Shown here: in pieces, positions 50,459-58,325 of the stretch
How the letters are laid out: every line of letters begins with the position of its first letter
Numbering within the stretch: position 1 is the first letter of the stretch
The notes under the pieces: generated by a model
Databases searched by the model: none
The model's input: only the letters and a program-made list of their open reading frames with translations
What the model was told of the DNA's origin: nothing
Assembly (NCBI RefSeq): GCF_020215645.1
Contig: NZ_CP084058.1
Span: 496,001-560,000, forward strand
Direction: 5' to 3'
DNA length: 64,000 nucleotides
From: Nonomuraea gerenzanensis
Lineage (GTDB): Bacteria; Actinomycetota; Actinomycetes; Streptosporangiales; Streptosporangiaceae
Program-made: the position numbers and the translations under genes

Positions 50459-51310
50459 GTGCACCACAACGGTCTGCGTACCGCCATCCTGCTCGGCGGG
50501 CTGTCGGCGCTGATCATCGCGGTGGGCGCGTGGTTGGGCGGCGGCACCGGTGCACGGATCGCGTTCGTGCTGGCTCTGGTGAGCAACGGCGTCGCTTATT
50601 TCTTCTCCGACCGCATCGCGCTGTCCGCCATGCGGGCCAGACCGGTCAGCGAGGTCGAGCATCCCACTCTCTACCGGATCGTCCGCGAGCTCTCCACGCA
50701 GGCCAGGCAGCCCATGCCGCGCCTGTACATCTCGCCGACGGTCCAGCCGAACGCCTTCGCGACCGGCCGGAGCCCCAGGCAGGCCGCAGTGTGCGTGACG
50801 TACGGCCTGACCAAGCTGCTCACCGAGGACGAGCTGCGCGGCGTGATCGGCCACGAGCTGTCCCACGTCTACAACCGGGACATCCTCATCTCCTCCGTGG
50901 CCGGCGCGTTCGCCACGATGATCACCTGGCTCAGCTACGTGGCCGTCTTCTTCGGCGGCTCGGACGACGACGAGGGCCCCGGCTTCGTGGGCGCGCTGCT
51001 GATGATGGTGCTCGGCCCGGTGGCGGCCACGATGGTGCAGATGGCGATCTCGCGGACGCGGGAGTTCCAGGCGGACGAGTCGGGCGCCAGGCTCACAGGC
51101 GACCCGCTGGCCCTGGCCTCGGCCCTCCGCAAGATCGAGATGGGCGCCCGCAGGCTGCCGCTCCCGGAGAACAGCCGCCTCACCTCGGCCTCGCACATGA
51201 TGATCGCGAACCCGTTCAGCGGCTCCGGCTTCGGCCGCCTGTTCTCGACCCACCCGCCCACCTCGGAGCGCGTCGCGCGCCTCGAGCGCATGGCCGGCTA
51301 CCGCCGCTGA
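50459..51310 (+). CDS. htpX: HtpX-type M48 membrane protease
   Basis: This 283-aa zinc protease of the inner membrane degrades misfolded membrane proteins. It has two N-terminal helices (TAILLGGLSALIIAVGAWLGG and RIAFVLALVSNGVAYFFSD), the catalytic HELSH at 132-136, a further hydrophobic pair around 150-195, and the third ligand in REFQADESGARL. The GTG at 50459 follows GAGAGGGGGA, a good ribosome site, and is preferred over an upstream start at 50414. It is the second M48 protease bracketing the nuo genes. Its end is 13 nt from a convergent NUDIX gene. Confidence 0.88.
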   Translation: MHHNGLRTAILLGGLSALIIAVGAWLGGGTGARIAFVLALVSNGVAYFFSDRIALSAMRARPVSEVEHPTLYRIVRELSTQARQPMPRLYISPTVQPNAFATGRSPRQAAVCVTYGLTKLLTEDELRGVIGHELSHVYNRDILISSVAGAFATMITWLSYVAVFFGGSDDDEGPGFVGALLMMVLGPVAATMVQMAISRTREFQADESGARLTGDPLALASALRKIEMGARRLPLPENSRLTSASHMMIANPFSGSGFGRLFSTHPPTSERVARLERMAGYRR

Positions 51311-51323
51311 CCGCCCTCAGGCG

Positions 51324-51785
51324 TCAGTCGTCTTCATTGATCTTCCGCAGGATGGTCGCCAGATCCGCGGGATGCACGACCTCGTCGGTGCTCTCGAGCT
51401 CCTCGGCGCTCCACCACCGATACTCCGTCGTCGTGTCCTTCTCGATCTGCTCCATGTGCTCGAACGACACGACCGCGTCGCCCACCGGGATCGCGAAGAA
51501 CGACTGATCCTGAGTGAAGGCGTACTCACCCCACTCGAACTCGATCAGCGCCTCCGCATGCGGCCCGGTGAACTCCGCCACCCCGGCCCGGATCCCGACC
51601 TCCTCGAACAACTCCCGTGCCGCCGCCTCCTGCAGCGTCTCCCCGCCCTCCACGGCCCCGCCGATCGTGAACCAGAACCGCAACTCCGGGCGAGCCGGAT
51701 CGAAGCCATGAAGCAGGAGAACCCGGCCTTGTTCGTCGATGGGCAGCACGCGAGCCGTGAACCGGCGCAGGGGGATCTTCGTCAC
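51324..51785 (-). CDS. NUDIX hydrolase
   Basis: This 153-aa phosphohydrolase has a full NUDIX box: GG then AVEGGETLQEAAARELFEEVGI, matching the GX5EX7REUXEEXGU pattern. Other parts read IDEQGRVLLLHGFDPARPELRFWFTIGG, and the C-terminus has WWSAEELE. The substrate is unknown; the box alone indicates metal-dependent hydrolysis of a nucleoside-diphosphate derivative. GTG 51785 is the start used. Confidence 0.85.
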   Translation of the reverse strand: MTKIPLRRFTARVLPIDEQGRVLLLHGFDPARPELRFWFTIGGAVEGGETLQEAAARELFEEVGIRAGVAEFTGPHAEALIEFEWGEYAFTQDQSFFAIPVGDAVVSFEHMEQIEKDTTTEYRWWSAEELESTDEVVHPADLATILRKINEDD

Positions 51786-51854
51786 GCTAACCGAGCATAA
51801 GGTCCACGCCGCGGACAGGCGTCGCCTCCACGCCGGCCATGTGGCGGAGCGGCC

Positions 51855-51883
51855 CCGGGACACAAGGGTGTGCTGTGTCCCGG
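51855..51883 (-). terminator. Hairpin downstream of the yajQ gene
   Basis: CCGGGACACA (51855-51864) and TGTGTCCCGG (51874-51883) make a 10-bp stem around a 9-nt loop, 56 nt beyond the yajQ stop in its direction. There is no T-run, so a rho-independent terminator is only likely, not certain. Confidence 0.4.
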
Positions 51884-51938
51884 ATACGCTCTCCGCGATC
51901 GTCGTGTGCCAGCTCGGAGCCGTACAGCATGCCTCGGG

Positions 51939-52439
51939 CTAGCGGTAGTTCACGAACTGCAGGGCGATGTCCAGGTCCTTGCCCTTCAGCAGGGAGATGA
52001 CGTCCTGAAGGTCGTCCTTCTTCTTGGAGCTGACCCGCAGCTCCTCGCCCTGAATCTGCGCCTTGACCCCCTTCGGCCCCTCATCGCGGATCAGCTTGGA
52101 GATCTTCTTCGCGTTCTCCTGGTCGATGCCCTCCTTCAGGCTGACCAGCATCCGGTACTCCTTGCCCGACAGCTTGGGCTCGCCCGCGTCGAGAATCTTC
52201 AGCGAGAGCCCCCGCTTGACCACCTTCTCCTTGAACACGTCGAGCGCGGCACCCGCCCGCTCCTCGCTGTTCGCCTTGATCTCGATGTTGTCCTGCCCGG
52301 ACCAGCTGATGCTCGCCCCGGTTCCCTTGAAGTCGAAGCGGTGTCCGATCTCCTTGACCGTCTGATTGAGCGCGTTGTCGACCTCCTGGCGGTCGATCTT
52401 GCTAACGATGTCGAAAGATGAATCGGCCAAAGCACCCAT
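51939..52439 (-). CDS. yajQ: YajQ-family nucleotide-binding protein
   Basis: This 166-aa protein starts with [30 protein letters not shown], contains [25 protein letters not shown], and ends with [16 protein letters not shown]. This is the full length of the UPF0234/YajQ family with two ferredoxin-like halves. Some members bind cyclic di-GMP or tRNA and affect gene regulation; the role in this organism is not known. ATG 52439 is chosen because the family starts at once. Confidence 0.9.
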   Translation of the reverse strand: MGALADSSFDIVSKIDRQEVDNALNQTVKEIGHRFDFKGTGASISWSGQDNIEIKANSEERAGAALDVFKEKVVKRGLSLKILDAGEPKLSGKEYRMLVSLKEGIDQENAKKISKLIRDEGPKGVKAQIQGEELRVSSKKKDDLQDVISLLKGKDLDIALQFVNYR

Positions 52440-52711
52440 CCTCTCAGCTGCGGCGAAATCGGCCCGGCCCACGAAACGCCCGGACCCAGCGAACGAGCCT
52501 AGCCAGCATCGGCCCTCCGTGCAGGACCCCGTCCCCTTGCTCGCCCCCTACGCCCGCCATCCCGTTCGCCCGTCTCCTCCCCGATCCACCCCCTCTACGG
52601 CTCCTATGCCGGGGGGCGGGGGCACTCGGACTCGCCTCGGGACAAACCGGTGTCACGTGCACCTCCGAAGTCCGCTATTCTTCTTTCTGTCGCCGCGAGA
52701 GCGGATGGCAC

Positions 52712-52793
52712 GGCAGGTTGCCCGAGTGGCCAAAGGGAGCGGTCTGTAAAACCGTCGGCTCAGCCTACGCAAGTTCGAACCTTGCACCTGCCA
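52712..52793 (+). tRNA. tRNA-Tyr (GTA)
   Basis: The 82-nt cloverleaf has acceptor stem GGCAGGT paired with ACCTGCC and discriminator A at 52793. The anticodon loop CTGTAAA (anticodon GTA at 52746-52748) is closed by GCGGT/ACCGT. A long variable arm is present, as expected for bacterial tRNA-Tyr, and a T arm reads GCAAG, TTCGAAC, CTTGC. CCA is not encoded. An integrative element begins at its 3' end, so the tRNA was the integration target. Confidence 0.95.
52746..52793. other. Candidate attachment site core (attL) in tRNA-Tyr 3' half
   Basis: The int and xis genes read towards this tRNA from the element side. In actinomycete integrative elements the att core usually runs from the anticodon loop to the tRNA 3' end. 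Only one copy is inside this window, so the exact core cannot be shown. The matching copy should lie beyond 64000. Confidence 0.4.
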
Positions 52794-52805
52794 CACCAGC
52801 GGGAA

Positions 52806-52842
52806 GAGGCCCGTCACCAGCGGAAACGCGGTGACGGGCCTC
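52806..52842 (+). terminator. Strong hairpin after tRNA-Tyr
   Basis: GAGGCCCGTCACC (52806-52818) and GGTGACGGGCCTC (52830-52842) form a perfect 13-bp stem with an 11-nt loop, followed by TCGCTTTG. It would end tRNA transcription before it enters the int gene from behind, and int transcription before it enters the tRNA. Confidence 0.75.
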
Positions 52843-52914
52843 TCGCTTTGTGTCCGGCTGTCAACGGCTCACGCCGGTTCCCTACGGGTGGCTACGCTGA
52901 ATACGCGCTGAAGA

Positions 52915-54375
52915 TCAGCGGGCCTGCTCGGGGGAGTCCGGCGGCTTCGGCGACACCGGTGGTAGGGCTGCTTCGATGCGCCGCATGGCCTCGGCCTGCC
53001 CACCAGAGATGCACTTGGCGTAGACCCGTAGCAGCACCTCGACACCGTGCCCAGCCCACTCGGCAACTTGGGGCGGGTTCACGCCGGCGTTGAGCCACGC
53101 GGAGACGCACGCATGCCGGAAGTCGTACGGCCGGCCAGCGATGCCTGACGCCCGCTCAGCGGGCGTGAGGGCGCGCTTACGTGCCGCGTGCCAGACCGGG
53201 AGGTAAGTGCTGTCACGAATGATGCCGCGCCGGGGCCCAGTGAAGATGCGGCCTTCTCGATCAGCAGGGAATTCGGCCATGTGGGCGCGCAACAGGGCAA
53301 CGAGATCGGGGTGAATGGGTACTGACCGCTTCGCCTTCGGCGCGCGGTGCTTCAGCCCGCGGCGCTGTCGTGCACTCCCGTCGTCGGTCCACTTGGTTCC
53401 GACCTCGGGGGCGACATTGGTCAGGATGAATGCACCCCATCCACCGGCATCGGGAAGCGTTGCGATGTTCTCTTTTCGCAGGTCAATCACTTCTTCCGGA
53501 CGGAGTGCGGCGTAATACATGCAACCGAAGAAGGCAACGAGGCGCTTGCCCATGGCGCCTTCCTTGCCGACTTCGGAGAGGATGGCGCGGGCCTGCGTGG
53601 GATTGGTGACCACGCCGGGGTCTACTGCTTCCTCCGTCTTGGGCCTGGTCCACGTGATGTTGTGGAGCGGATTCTCTGTCAGGGCGTTGATCTCTATGGC
53701 GAACTTGAAGAGGTTGTTGAGGACCTGTCGCTTGCGCTTCGCGGTGTTGCCCGCGGCGGCAGTGCCGTCTTGCGTCCGGCTGATGCGGTCGAGGATCGAG
53801 CGGGTGAGGCTGGCACCGTGCTTCGATTGCGTCAGCTCGCGAACGTCGATGGTGTTGTTCTGTAGCCATCGGATCACATGCTCAATGTTCGCCGGTGGGG
53901 CAAGCCAGCGGATCGCCGGGCTCTGGTCCTTGCGGGGGCCCCTTTCGCCATCGCGCGTGCGAGTGCTGAAAACCCAGTCACGCAGGGCGGCTCGGAGCTC
54001 CTTTTGAGCGGGTCGCCCGTTGCCCCCTGCCGACACCGCCTCAGTCGCGTCGGTGAGGGCTTCAGCGATGCTTCTGCGGTGGTTGCCTGACGCGTACGGC
54101 CATTTGGCATCCATGTAGGCACAGACCAGCGTGAACCAGCTAACGGCCTGTTCATCGCGCTTCCACGAGAGCGGTCGTCCGTCCTCGACGCTGAACGCTT
54201 CGCCCTTGTTGGCGGCGACCGTGAGTTCCGCCTTGAAGCTCTCCGCCTGGGCCTTGAGGCGGAAAGGCGCTCTGAATGCCGCTTTGGCCACCCGCCAGCG
54301 AACGGTGTAGGTGCTGACCTCAGCCCCCTGGTAGACCTCGGTTTTCCAGATGCGAACGTCGTAGCTGGCGTTCAT
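52915..54375 (-). CDS. int: Tyrosine-type site-specific integrase
   Basis: This 486-aa recombinase has an N-terminal arm-binding and core-binding region, and a C-terminal catalytic domain with the first Arg in AALRPEEV. The second box is RPYDFRHACVSAWLNAG (Arg420, His421), WAGH follows with His443, and the nucleophile is Tyr452 in LLRVYAKC. Tyr-Asp-Phe-Arg replaces the classical His-x-x-Arg, as usual in actinomycete element integrases. It would catalyse integration and excision at tRNA-Tyr. The start codon shares its last base with the xis stop. Confidence 0.92.
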   Translation of the reverse strand: MNASYDVRIWKTEVYQGAEVSTYTVRWRVAKAAFRAPFRLKAQAESFKAELTVAANKGEAFSVEDGRPLSWKRDEQAVSWFTLVCAYMDAKWPYASGNHRRSIAEALTDATEAVSAGGNGRPAQKELRAALRDWVFSTRTRDGERGPRKDQSPAIRWLAPPANIEHVIRWLQNNTIDVRELTQSKHGASLTRSILDRISRTQDGTAAAGNTAKRKRQVLNNLFKFAIEINALTENPLHNITWTRPKTEEAVDPGVVTNPTQARAILSEVGKEGAMGKRLVAFFGCMYYAALRPEEVIDLRKENIATLPDAGGWGAFILTNVAPEVGTKWTDDGSARQRRGLKHRAPKAKRSVPIHPDLVALLRAHMAEFPADREGRIFTGPRRGIIRDSTYLPVWHAARKRALTPAERASGIAGRPYDFRHACVSAWLNAGVNPPQVAEWAGHGVEVLLRVYAKCISGGQAEAMRRIEAALPPVSPKPPDSPEQAR

Positions 54376-54569
54376 CAGGCGGCGTCCTCCAGGCTGGTCA
54401 GCCAGCGGTCGTAGTCGGTGCGGCGGATGCGCAGGTCGCCGTTGGGCAGCTTGAGGCAGCGCGGGGCGCGGCCTTTCGCACGCCAGTCGTAGAAGGTGGA
54501 ACGGGCGATGCCCAGCTCGGCACAGAAGTCGGCAACGGTCATGGGCTTGCTTGCGTTGGTGGTCGCCAT
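54375..54569 (-). CDS. xis: Helix-turn-helix excisionase-like protein
   Basis: This 64-aa protein is an AlpA/MerR-type helix-turn-helix: MTVADFCAELGIARSTFYDWRAKGRAPRCLKLPNGDLRIRRTDYDRWL. Such proteins bind near att sites and bias integrase to excision. It precedes and overlaps int by one base, so the two are made together. Its upstream region holds the 14-bp inverted repeat of the iteron cluster. Confidence 0.85.
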   Translation of the reverse strand: MATTNASKPMTVADFCAELGIARSTFYDWRAKGRAPRCLKLPNGDLRIRRTDYDRWLTSLEDAA

Positions 54570-54632
54570 GAGCGCGTGTCCTTCCGGGTTTTAAGATCGC
54601 TACAGACTGCGGATGTCCGCTTGGGAGGGGGT

Positions 54633-54783
54633 AGCCGTATCAACCCGATACAGCCGTAACATTGCAGGCCAGGGTTGATACGGCTTGCTGAGGTGTTACG
54701 GCTTAAGCCGTAACAGGATCGGAAGCCGTACCGGTCTGATCTGCGGTGTTACGGCTATTACGGCTATTACGGCTGTTGCGGCT
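54633..54783. repeat. Iteron cluster with TTACGGCT/AGCCGTAA units and 20-bp palindrome
   Basis: AGCCGTATCAACCC (54633-54646) and GGGTTGATACGGCT (54672-54685) are exact inverted repeats. AGCCGTAA occurs at 54652-54659. GTTACGGCTTAAGCCGTAAC is a perfect palindrome at 54695-54714. Three TTACGGCT and one TTGCGGCT follow at 9-bp spacing from 54749 to 54783. The last array lies in the 3' end of the DUF3631 gene, giving Ser-Arg-Asn repeats. This looks like a replication or operator region. Confidence 0.75.
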
Positions 54784-55884
54784 TCCCCTCTCCAGAGGGA
54801 GGATCGCGGCCTCGGGAACGGGTTCCACGGCCGGGCAGTAGCGCGCCCACGCGTCGGTGAAGTCGCCGCGGTGGTATCCCCTGAGCGGGCCGTTGGGGAA
54901 GCGGATCATGGCCGGTCGGATGCCGTACTCGCGGAGCATCGTGCCGAGCTTCATTGCGGTCAGCCCGGCGGGGCCGTGCTCGTTCCATTCGCCTTCCGGG
55001 TCGGCCTTGAGCCGCTCCAGGAGAACGGCGGTGGGCAGCGCGGTATCGGTGCCGAACGCGGTGCGGCAGTCGGCCAGCAGTCGCACGCGGGGTGAAGGTT
55101 GCCCGTTGTCGTCAGCTTCGGCGGTGAGCTCGACGGCGGCGGCGCGGGCAAGCTCGGGCCAGGCGCCGCCGGCGTGGTCGGCGACGATCACAAGGGGTTC
55201 CCAGGTGTCGGCGGCGCGGTCTTCCACGGGCATGGCGGGTTCTGCCTCCTCCAAGCTGCTCAGATCGGCCCGTAGCCACTGGTTGAGGGCGGAGGCCAGG
55301 TCGCGGAGCGGGGTGCGGTCGCGTCGGTGCCGGTAGGGTGCGGCGGTTTCACCGGGGGCGCGCCGGCGCATGCGGATCACAACGGCCCGATCTTCGATGG
55401 TGTCGGGCATGGCGCCGATGCCGGCGAGTGCGGCCATGGCGAAGGTCGGAATGCTTTCCACGCGGTTGGTGGCCGCGTCGTAGCGTTTGGCCGGCCGGTT
55501 GCGCTGGTGGCCGGCGTTGAGCAGGCCGCGTAGGTCTTCGTTGCCATCTGCCTTGGGTCCGAAGATGGTGTCGGCTTCGTCCACGAGCATGGTGGGCGGG
55601 TCGTCGGTGATAGACCGGTAGACCGCCGCCGAACTGGAGTTGACCGTGATGAACGGTGCGTGGCAGGTGGCCTCGACGATGTCGAGCAGGCGTGACTTGC
55701 CGCACCGCTTCTCAGGGCCGCGGATAACCAGGCGGGGCGCGTGCGCCCATGCCGGTTGCGCGTGCGATGCGGCGATCCACAGCGTGACGGCGTCGGCGGC
55801 CTCGCTGCTGGGCAGGATGACGTAGCGGGTCAGGGCGGCGCGTAGCCGGTCAAGTAGGGCCGCGCCGGTCGGGGGTTGAGTCAT
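54703..55884 (-). CDS. DUF3631 ATPase (replication-linked)
   Basis: This 393-aa protein has a Walker A GPEKRCGKS at 56-64, a Walker B-like MLVDEAD at 99-105, and the conserved EDRAVVIRMRRRAPGE. It is an AAA-type domain found with primase-polymerases on integrative elements, so a helicase or loader role in element replication is likely. ATG 55884 is chosen because TTGGGAGG lies 7 nt before it. The tail SRNSRNSRNSRN is encoded by the TTACGGCTA tandem units. The stop lies inside the 20-bp palindrome. Confidence 0.82.
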   Translation of the reverse strand: MTQPPTGAALLDRLRAALTRYVILPSSEAADAVTLWIAASHAQPAWAHAPRLVIRGPEKRCGKSRLLDIVEATCHAPFITVNSSSAAVYRSITDDPPTMLVDEADTIFGPKADGNEDLRGLLNAGHQRNRPAKRYDAATNRVESIPTFAMAALAGIGAMPDTIEDRAVVIRMRRRAPGETAAPYRHRRDRTPLRDLASALNQWLRADLSSLEEAEPAMPVEDRAADTWEPLVIVADHAGGAWPELARAAAVELTAEADDNGQPSPRVRLLADCRTAFGTDTALPTAVLLERLKADPEGEWNEHGPAGLTAMKLGTMLREYGIRPAMIRFPNGPLRGYHRGDFTDAWARYCPAVEPVPEAAILPLERGSRNSRNSRNSRNTADQTGTASDPVTA

Positions 55885-55907
55885 GGTGGTGCCTCCCAAG
55901 GTTCGGG

Positions 55908-56810
55908 TCAGGCGGCGGTCAGACGGCGGGGACGGCGGGCGCCGTGCCGCAGCCCGGACTCGACGGTTCGGACGACTTCGCTGCGGGGCAGTCCGAGGTC
56001 GCCCCCTCCCTGTTCAAGCAGCTCTTTGATGGGTTGCTCGGGGAGTGCGCCGCCGGCGATGAGCTCACCGAGGGCGGCGGCGACACCGAACAGGGCGCGG
56101 TTGCGCTGGCCGGGTTGGGCGGCGGCCAGGTGAGCGAGCTCGCGGTCCAGGGCCGCGCGCAGGTAGGCGGAATGGCGATCATCGGGGATGGGGACGTTCG
56201 CGGGCCTCTTAGCCAGTAGGGGGGCGGGTTGGAGCAGCTTGAACAGGGAGGGGGGCAGCAGGGCGGGTATCGCGCTGTGCTGAACGCGGTAATGGCCAGT
56301 GCCGTCCGGAAGGGTGACCGTGCTGCCCGGGGCGACGACGTAGCCGCCCCAAGCGCGGGTGTCGATCAGCCACCCCAGGCTGCCGGTGGTGCTCGGTAGC
56401 CGGGCGCCGGATGGGGCGGTGTAGTACAGGTGCAAGCCACCCCGTCGGGTACGAACTTGCAACGTCTCCCACTGCACCGAGACGTCGGCGCGCTGGCAGA
56501 GCAGCGCGAACACGTCCGCGCCGTCACCTACGCCGGGCAGATCCCATTCACAAGGCGGGCGCTGGTCGGGCTTGGGCAGATCGAGGTCGATCACGACTAG
56601 TCCGGCCGGGCCGGTAGCGATGCCCACGTTGTAGGGGGCGCGCTGCCACCAGGCGCGGATGCGGTCAGGGTCGCATGTGGCGCGATTTTCCCAGTTGGTG
56701 AAGCCGCGCGGGGGCGCCTTGTCCCCGACTGCGAGGGGGAAGACTGGCCACCCGTAGGCGGCGGTTCGCAGCGCGACAGTGGTCATGTCCGGGCGGTTGG
56801 GCGCGCTCAT
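55908..56810 (-). CDS. Bifunctional DNA primase/polymerase (Prim-Pol)
   Basis: This 300-aa protein belongs to the archaeo-eukaryotic primase superfamily, which primes and copies element DNA. The opening GWPVFPLAVGDKAP, the DLD metal pair at 75-77 in LVVIDLDLP, and GGLHLYY with His127 are the three hallmarks. The C-terminal 120 residues look helical. It is followed 23 nt later by the DUF3631 gene. ATG 56810 overlaps the small upstream gene by 4 nt, so they are translated together. Confidence 0.86.
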   Translation of the reverse strand: MSAPNRPDMTTVALRTAAYGWPVFPLAVGDKAPPRGFTNWENRATCDPDRIRAWWQRAPYNVGIATGPAGLVVIDLDLPKPDQRPPCEWDLPGVGDGADVFALLCQRADVSVQWETLQVRTRRGGLHLYYTAPSGARLPSTTGSLGWLIDTRAWGGYVVAPGSTVTLPDGTGHYRVQHSAIPALLPPSLFKLLQPAPLLAKRPANVPIPDDRHSAYLRAALDRELAHLAAAQPGQRNRALFGVAAALGELIAGGALPEQPIKELLEQGGGDLGLPRSEVVRTVESGLRHGARRPRRLTAA

Positions 56811-57034
56811 GCTGCCCGCCTCTCCGCCGTGGCGAGCGTGGCGGCGGTGGTCAATGCGCGTTCCAGGCAGACCTTGTGTACAGGGCGCTGATCGTCGTCG
56901 AGAAGGAAGCACAGGCGGTGGCAGAAGCGGCAGCGGCGGCGGCGTCCTGAACCCCAGTGATCGCGGCCCTTGTGCCAGTCCAGGGACACACGTCCCTGGT
57001 GGATGCGGTAGCTGCTTTGGACGGTGGCTGTCAT
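56807..57034 (-). CDS. Small Cys-rich protein, unknown
   Basis: This 75-aa basic protein has CRFCHRLC (Cys35, Cys38, Cys42) and HKVC (His53, Cys56), an arrangement that could bind zinc. GAGGAAAGG upstream of ATG 57034 is a clear ribosome site. Its leader contains the conserved hairpin also found before the PAPS-like gene. It is coupled to the primase-polymerase, so it may be a DNA-binding helper in replication (inference). Confidence 0.7.
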   Translation of the reverse strand: MTATVQSSYRIHQGRVSLDWHKGRDHWGSGRRRRCRFCHRLCFLLDDDQRPVHKVCLERALTTAATLATAERRAA

Positions 57035-57077
57035 GCTGGTGGATGCCTTTCCTCTTTTCATGAGGGGGAGCGGGCGG

Positions 57078-57120
57078 GCGGCCTCGACGGTTGTGCTTGG
57101 CGGCTTGTCGTCGAGGCCGC
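57078..57120 (-). promoter_or_regulatory. Structured 5' leader hairpin, copy 1
   Basis: A 12-bp stem (57078-57089 with 57109-57120) and a 19-nt loop stand 44 nt before the small Cys-rich gene. The loop and flanks are nearly the same as copy 2 at 58241-58283. The one base pair that differs between stems (G57080:C57118 here) is changed on both sides in copy 2. There is no T-run after it. Confidence 0.6.
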
Positions 57121-57212
57121 ATTCCGCTCTTGTCCTGGTCACCAGGGGTCGAGGGCTAGAAGGGCGGATGGCAGGCGGCCTCGTGCCGAAGCATGTCGGC
57201 GACGGTGGCCTA

Positions 57213-58202
57213 TTAGGCGGCTTCGTGGGTGGTCTGGTCACCACGGCAGCTCCATGGTGAACAGCCGTCGATCGCGCCTTCCTCGGCGTCGTCGATGTGG
57301 CCGGCGGTGTCGAGGGCGTGGTCTGCCAGGGCGTCGAAGAGGTCGGTTTGGCGTTGCTTCCATTCGCCGCGGGTGACCTTGTCGATCGGCGCCTGATCGA
57401 GGGGCAGCAGGCTGCGGTGCAGGTACGGCTGTTCTTTGATGCCACGCAGGGTGGCCTCACGCAGGCTGCGGTCGAAGGCGACCGCGTCGGCCCATTCGTC
57501 GGGGTGGTTGTCACGCAGGTCGCGCCACTGCCGGTTGCCGTGGAAGGGGCATCCGATGCAGGCGCTCTTGGGCGTGTCTGCCCAGCCTTGGGTGCGCAGA
57601 TAGCGCAGGCAGTCGGTGCGCGTCCAGCCGGGCCGGCCATCGGCCGCGCCGCCGAGGTCGAGTAGCGGAAAGGCGTTGTGCAGGTAGCGCACGTGGGCGT
57701 CCTTGGCCCGGTGGAACTCATCGCGACTGATGCCGACCCACTGCTCCGCGAACACGGCGGCGGGCACCGGGCGCGGGTGCGGGTGGCCCAGCATGGCCCG
57801 GATGGCGGCCTTGATCGGGGCGACCTTGTATTCCTCGGTGCACTGGCGGCGGACCATCGCGGCGCCGGACCCGTCGCGATTGCGCACGAAGACGGGGATA
57901 CGGACGAACGCCCCGGGGGCGAGGGAGTCGGCGCGCAGGTCTCCGGTGATCCGCTGGGCGTTGCTGTCGGCCCGTACCCGCAGGATCGGGATACCGGCCG
58001 GCTGAGCAACCTCGCGCTCTAGCCGGTCCAGGTGGGCGTAGACGGCGCGGGGTTCCCAGCCGGTATCGGCGAAGATGGCGACGTCGATGGTTGGCAGCTG
58101 CCCGCGGGCGGATAGCAACAGCAAGGTGGTGGACTGCACGCCAGCACCGAGACTGAGCACACGCAGGGCAGCGGCTTCGGGCGGGTGAGTGGAAGTGTTC
58201 AC
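57213..58202 (-). CDS. PAPS-reductase/adenine nucleotide alpha-hydrolase-like protein
   Basis: This 329-aa PP-loop protein has an ATP-binding SLGAGVQS at residues 17-24, FADTGWEP, RRQCTEEYKVAPI with Cys121, VGISRDE, and KSACIGCPFHGNRQW with Cys215 and Cys218; a late GCSPWSC adds more cysteines. This group occurs on phages and integrative elements and lacks the usual sulfate-assimilation partners. DNA or RNA thio-modification is possible but unproven. ATG 58202 is preceded by GAGAAAGGG and by hairpin copy 2. Confidence 0.75.
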   Translation of the reverse strand: MNTSTHPPEAAALRVLSLGAGVQSTTLLLLSARGQLPTIDVAIFADTGWEPRAVYAHLDRLEREVAQPAGIPILRVRADSNAQRITGDLRADSLAPGAFVRIPVFVRNRDGSGAAMVRRQCTEEYKVAPIKAAIRAMLGHPHPRPVPAAVFAEQWVGISRDEFHRAKDAHVRYLHNAFPLLDLGGAADGRPGWTRTDCLRYLRTQGWADTPKSACIGCPFHGNRQWRDLRDNHPDEWADAVAFDRSLREATLRGIKEQPYLHRSLLPLDQAPIDKVTRGEWKQRQTDLFDALADHALDTAGHIDDAEEGAIDGCSPWSCRGDQTTHEAA

Positions 58203-58240
58203 GATCGGGTGCCCTTTCTCTTCGTGAGGGGATTGGGCGG

Positions 58241-58283
58241 GCAGCCTCGACGGTTGTGCTTGGCGGCTTGTCGTCGAGGCTGC
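58241..58283 (-). promoter_or_regulatory. Structured 5' leader hairpin, copy 2
   Basis: A 12-bp stem (58241-58252 with 58272-58283) and the same 19-nt loop as copy 1 stand 38 nt before the PAPS-like gene. The changed pair is A58243:T58281, a compensatory substitution. Between hairpin and start both leaders share a C-rich run, then GAA-AG and the ribosome site. Confidence 0.6.
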
Positions 58284-58325
58284 GTTCCGGTCAGGTCGCG
58301 ATCGGCCGGGGCGGTGACGGTTCCT

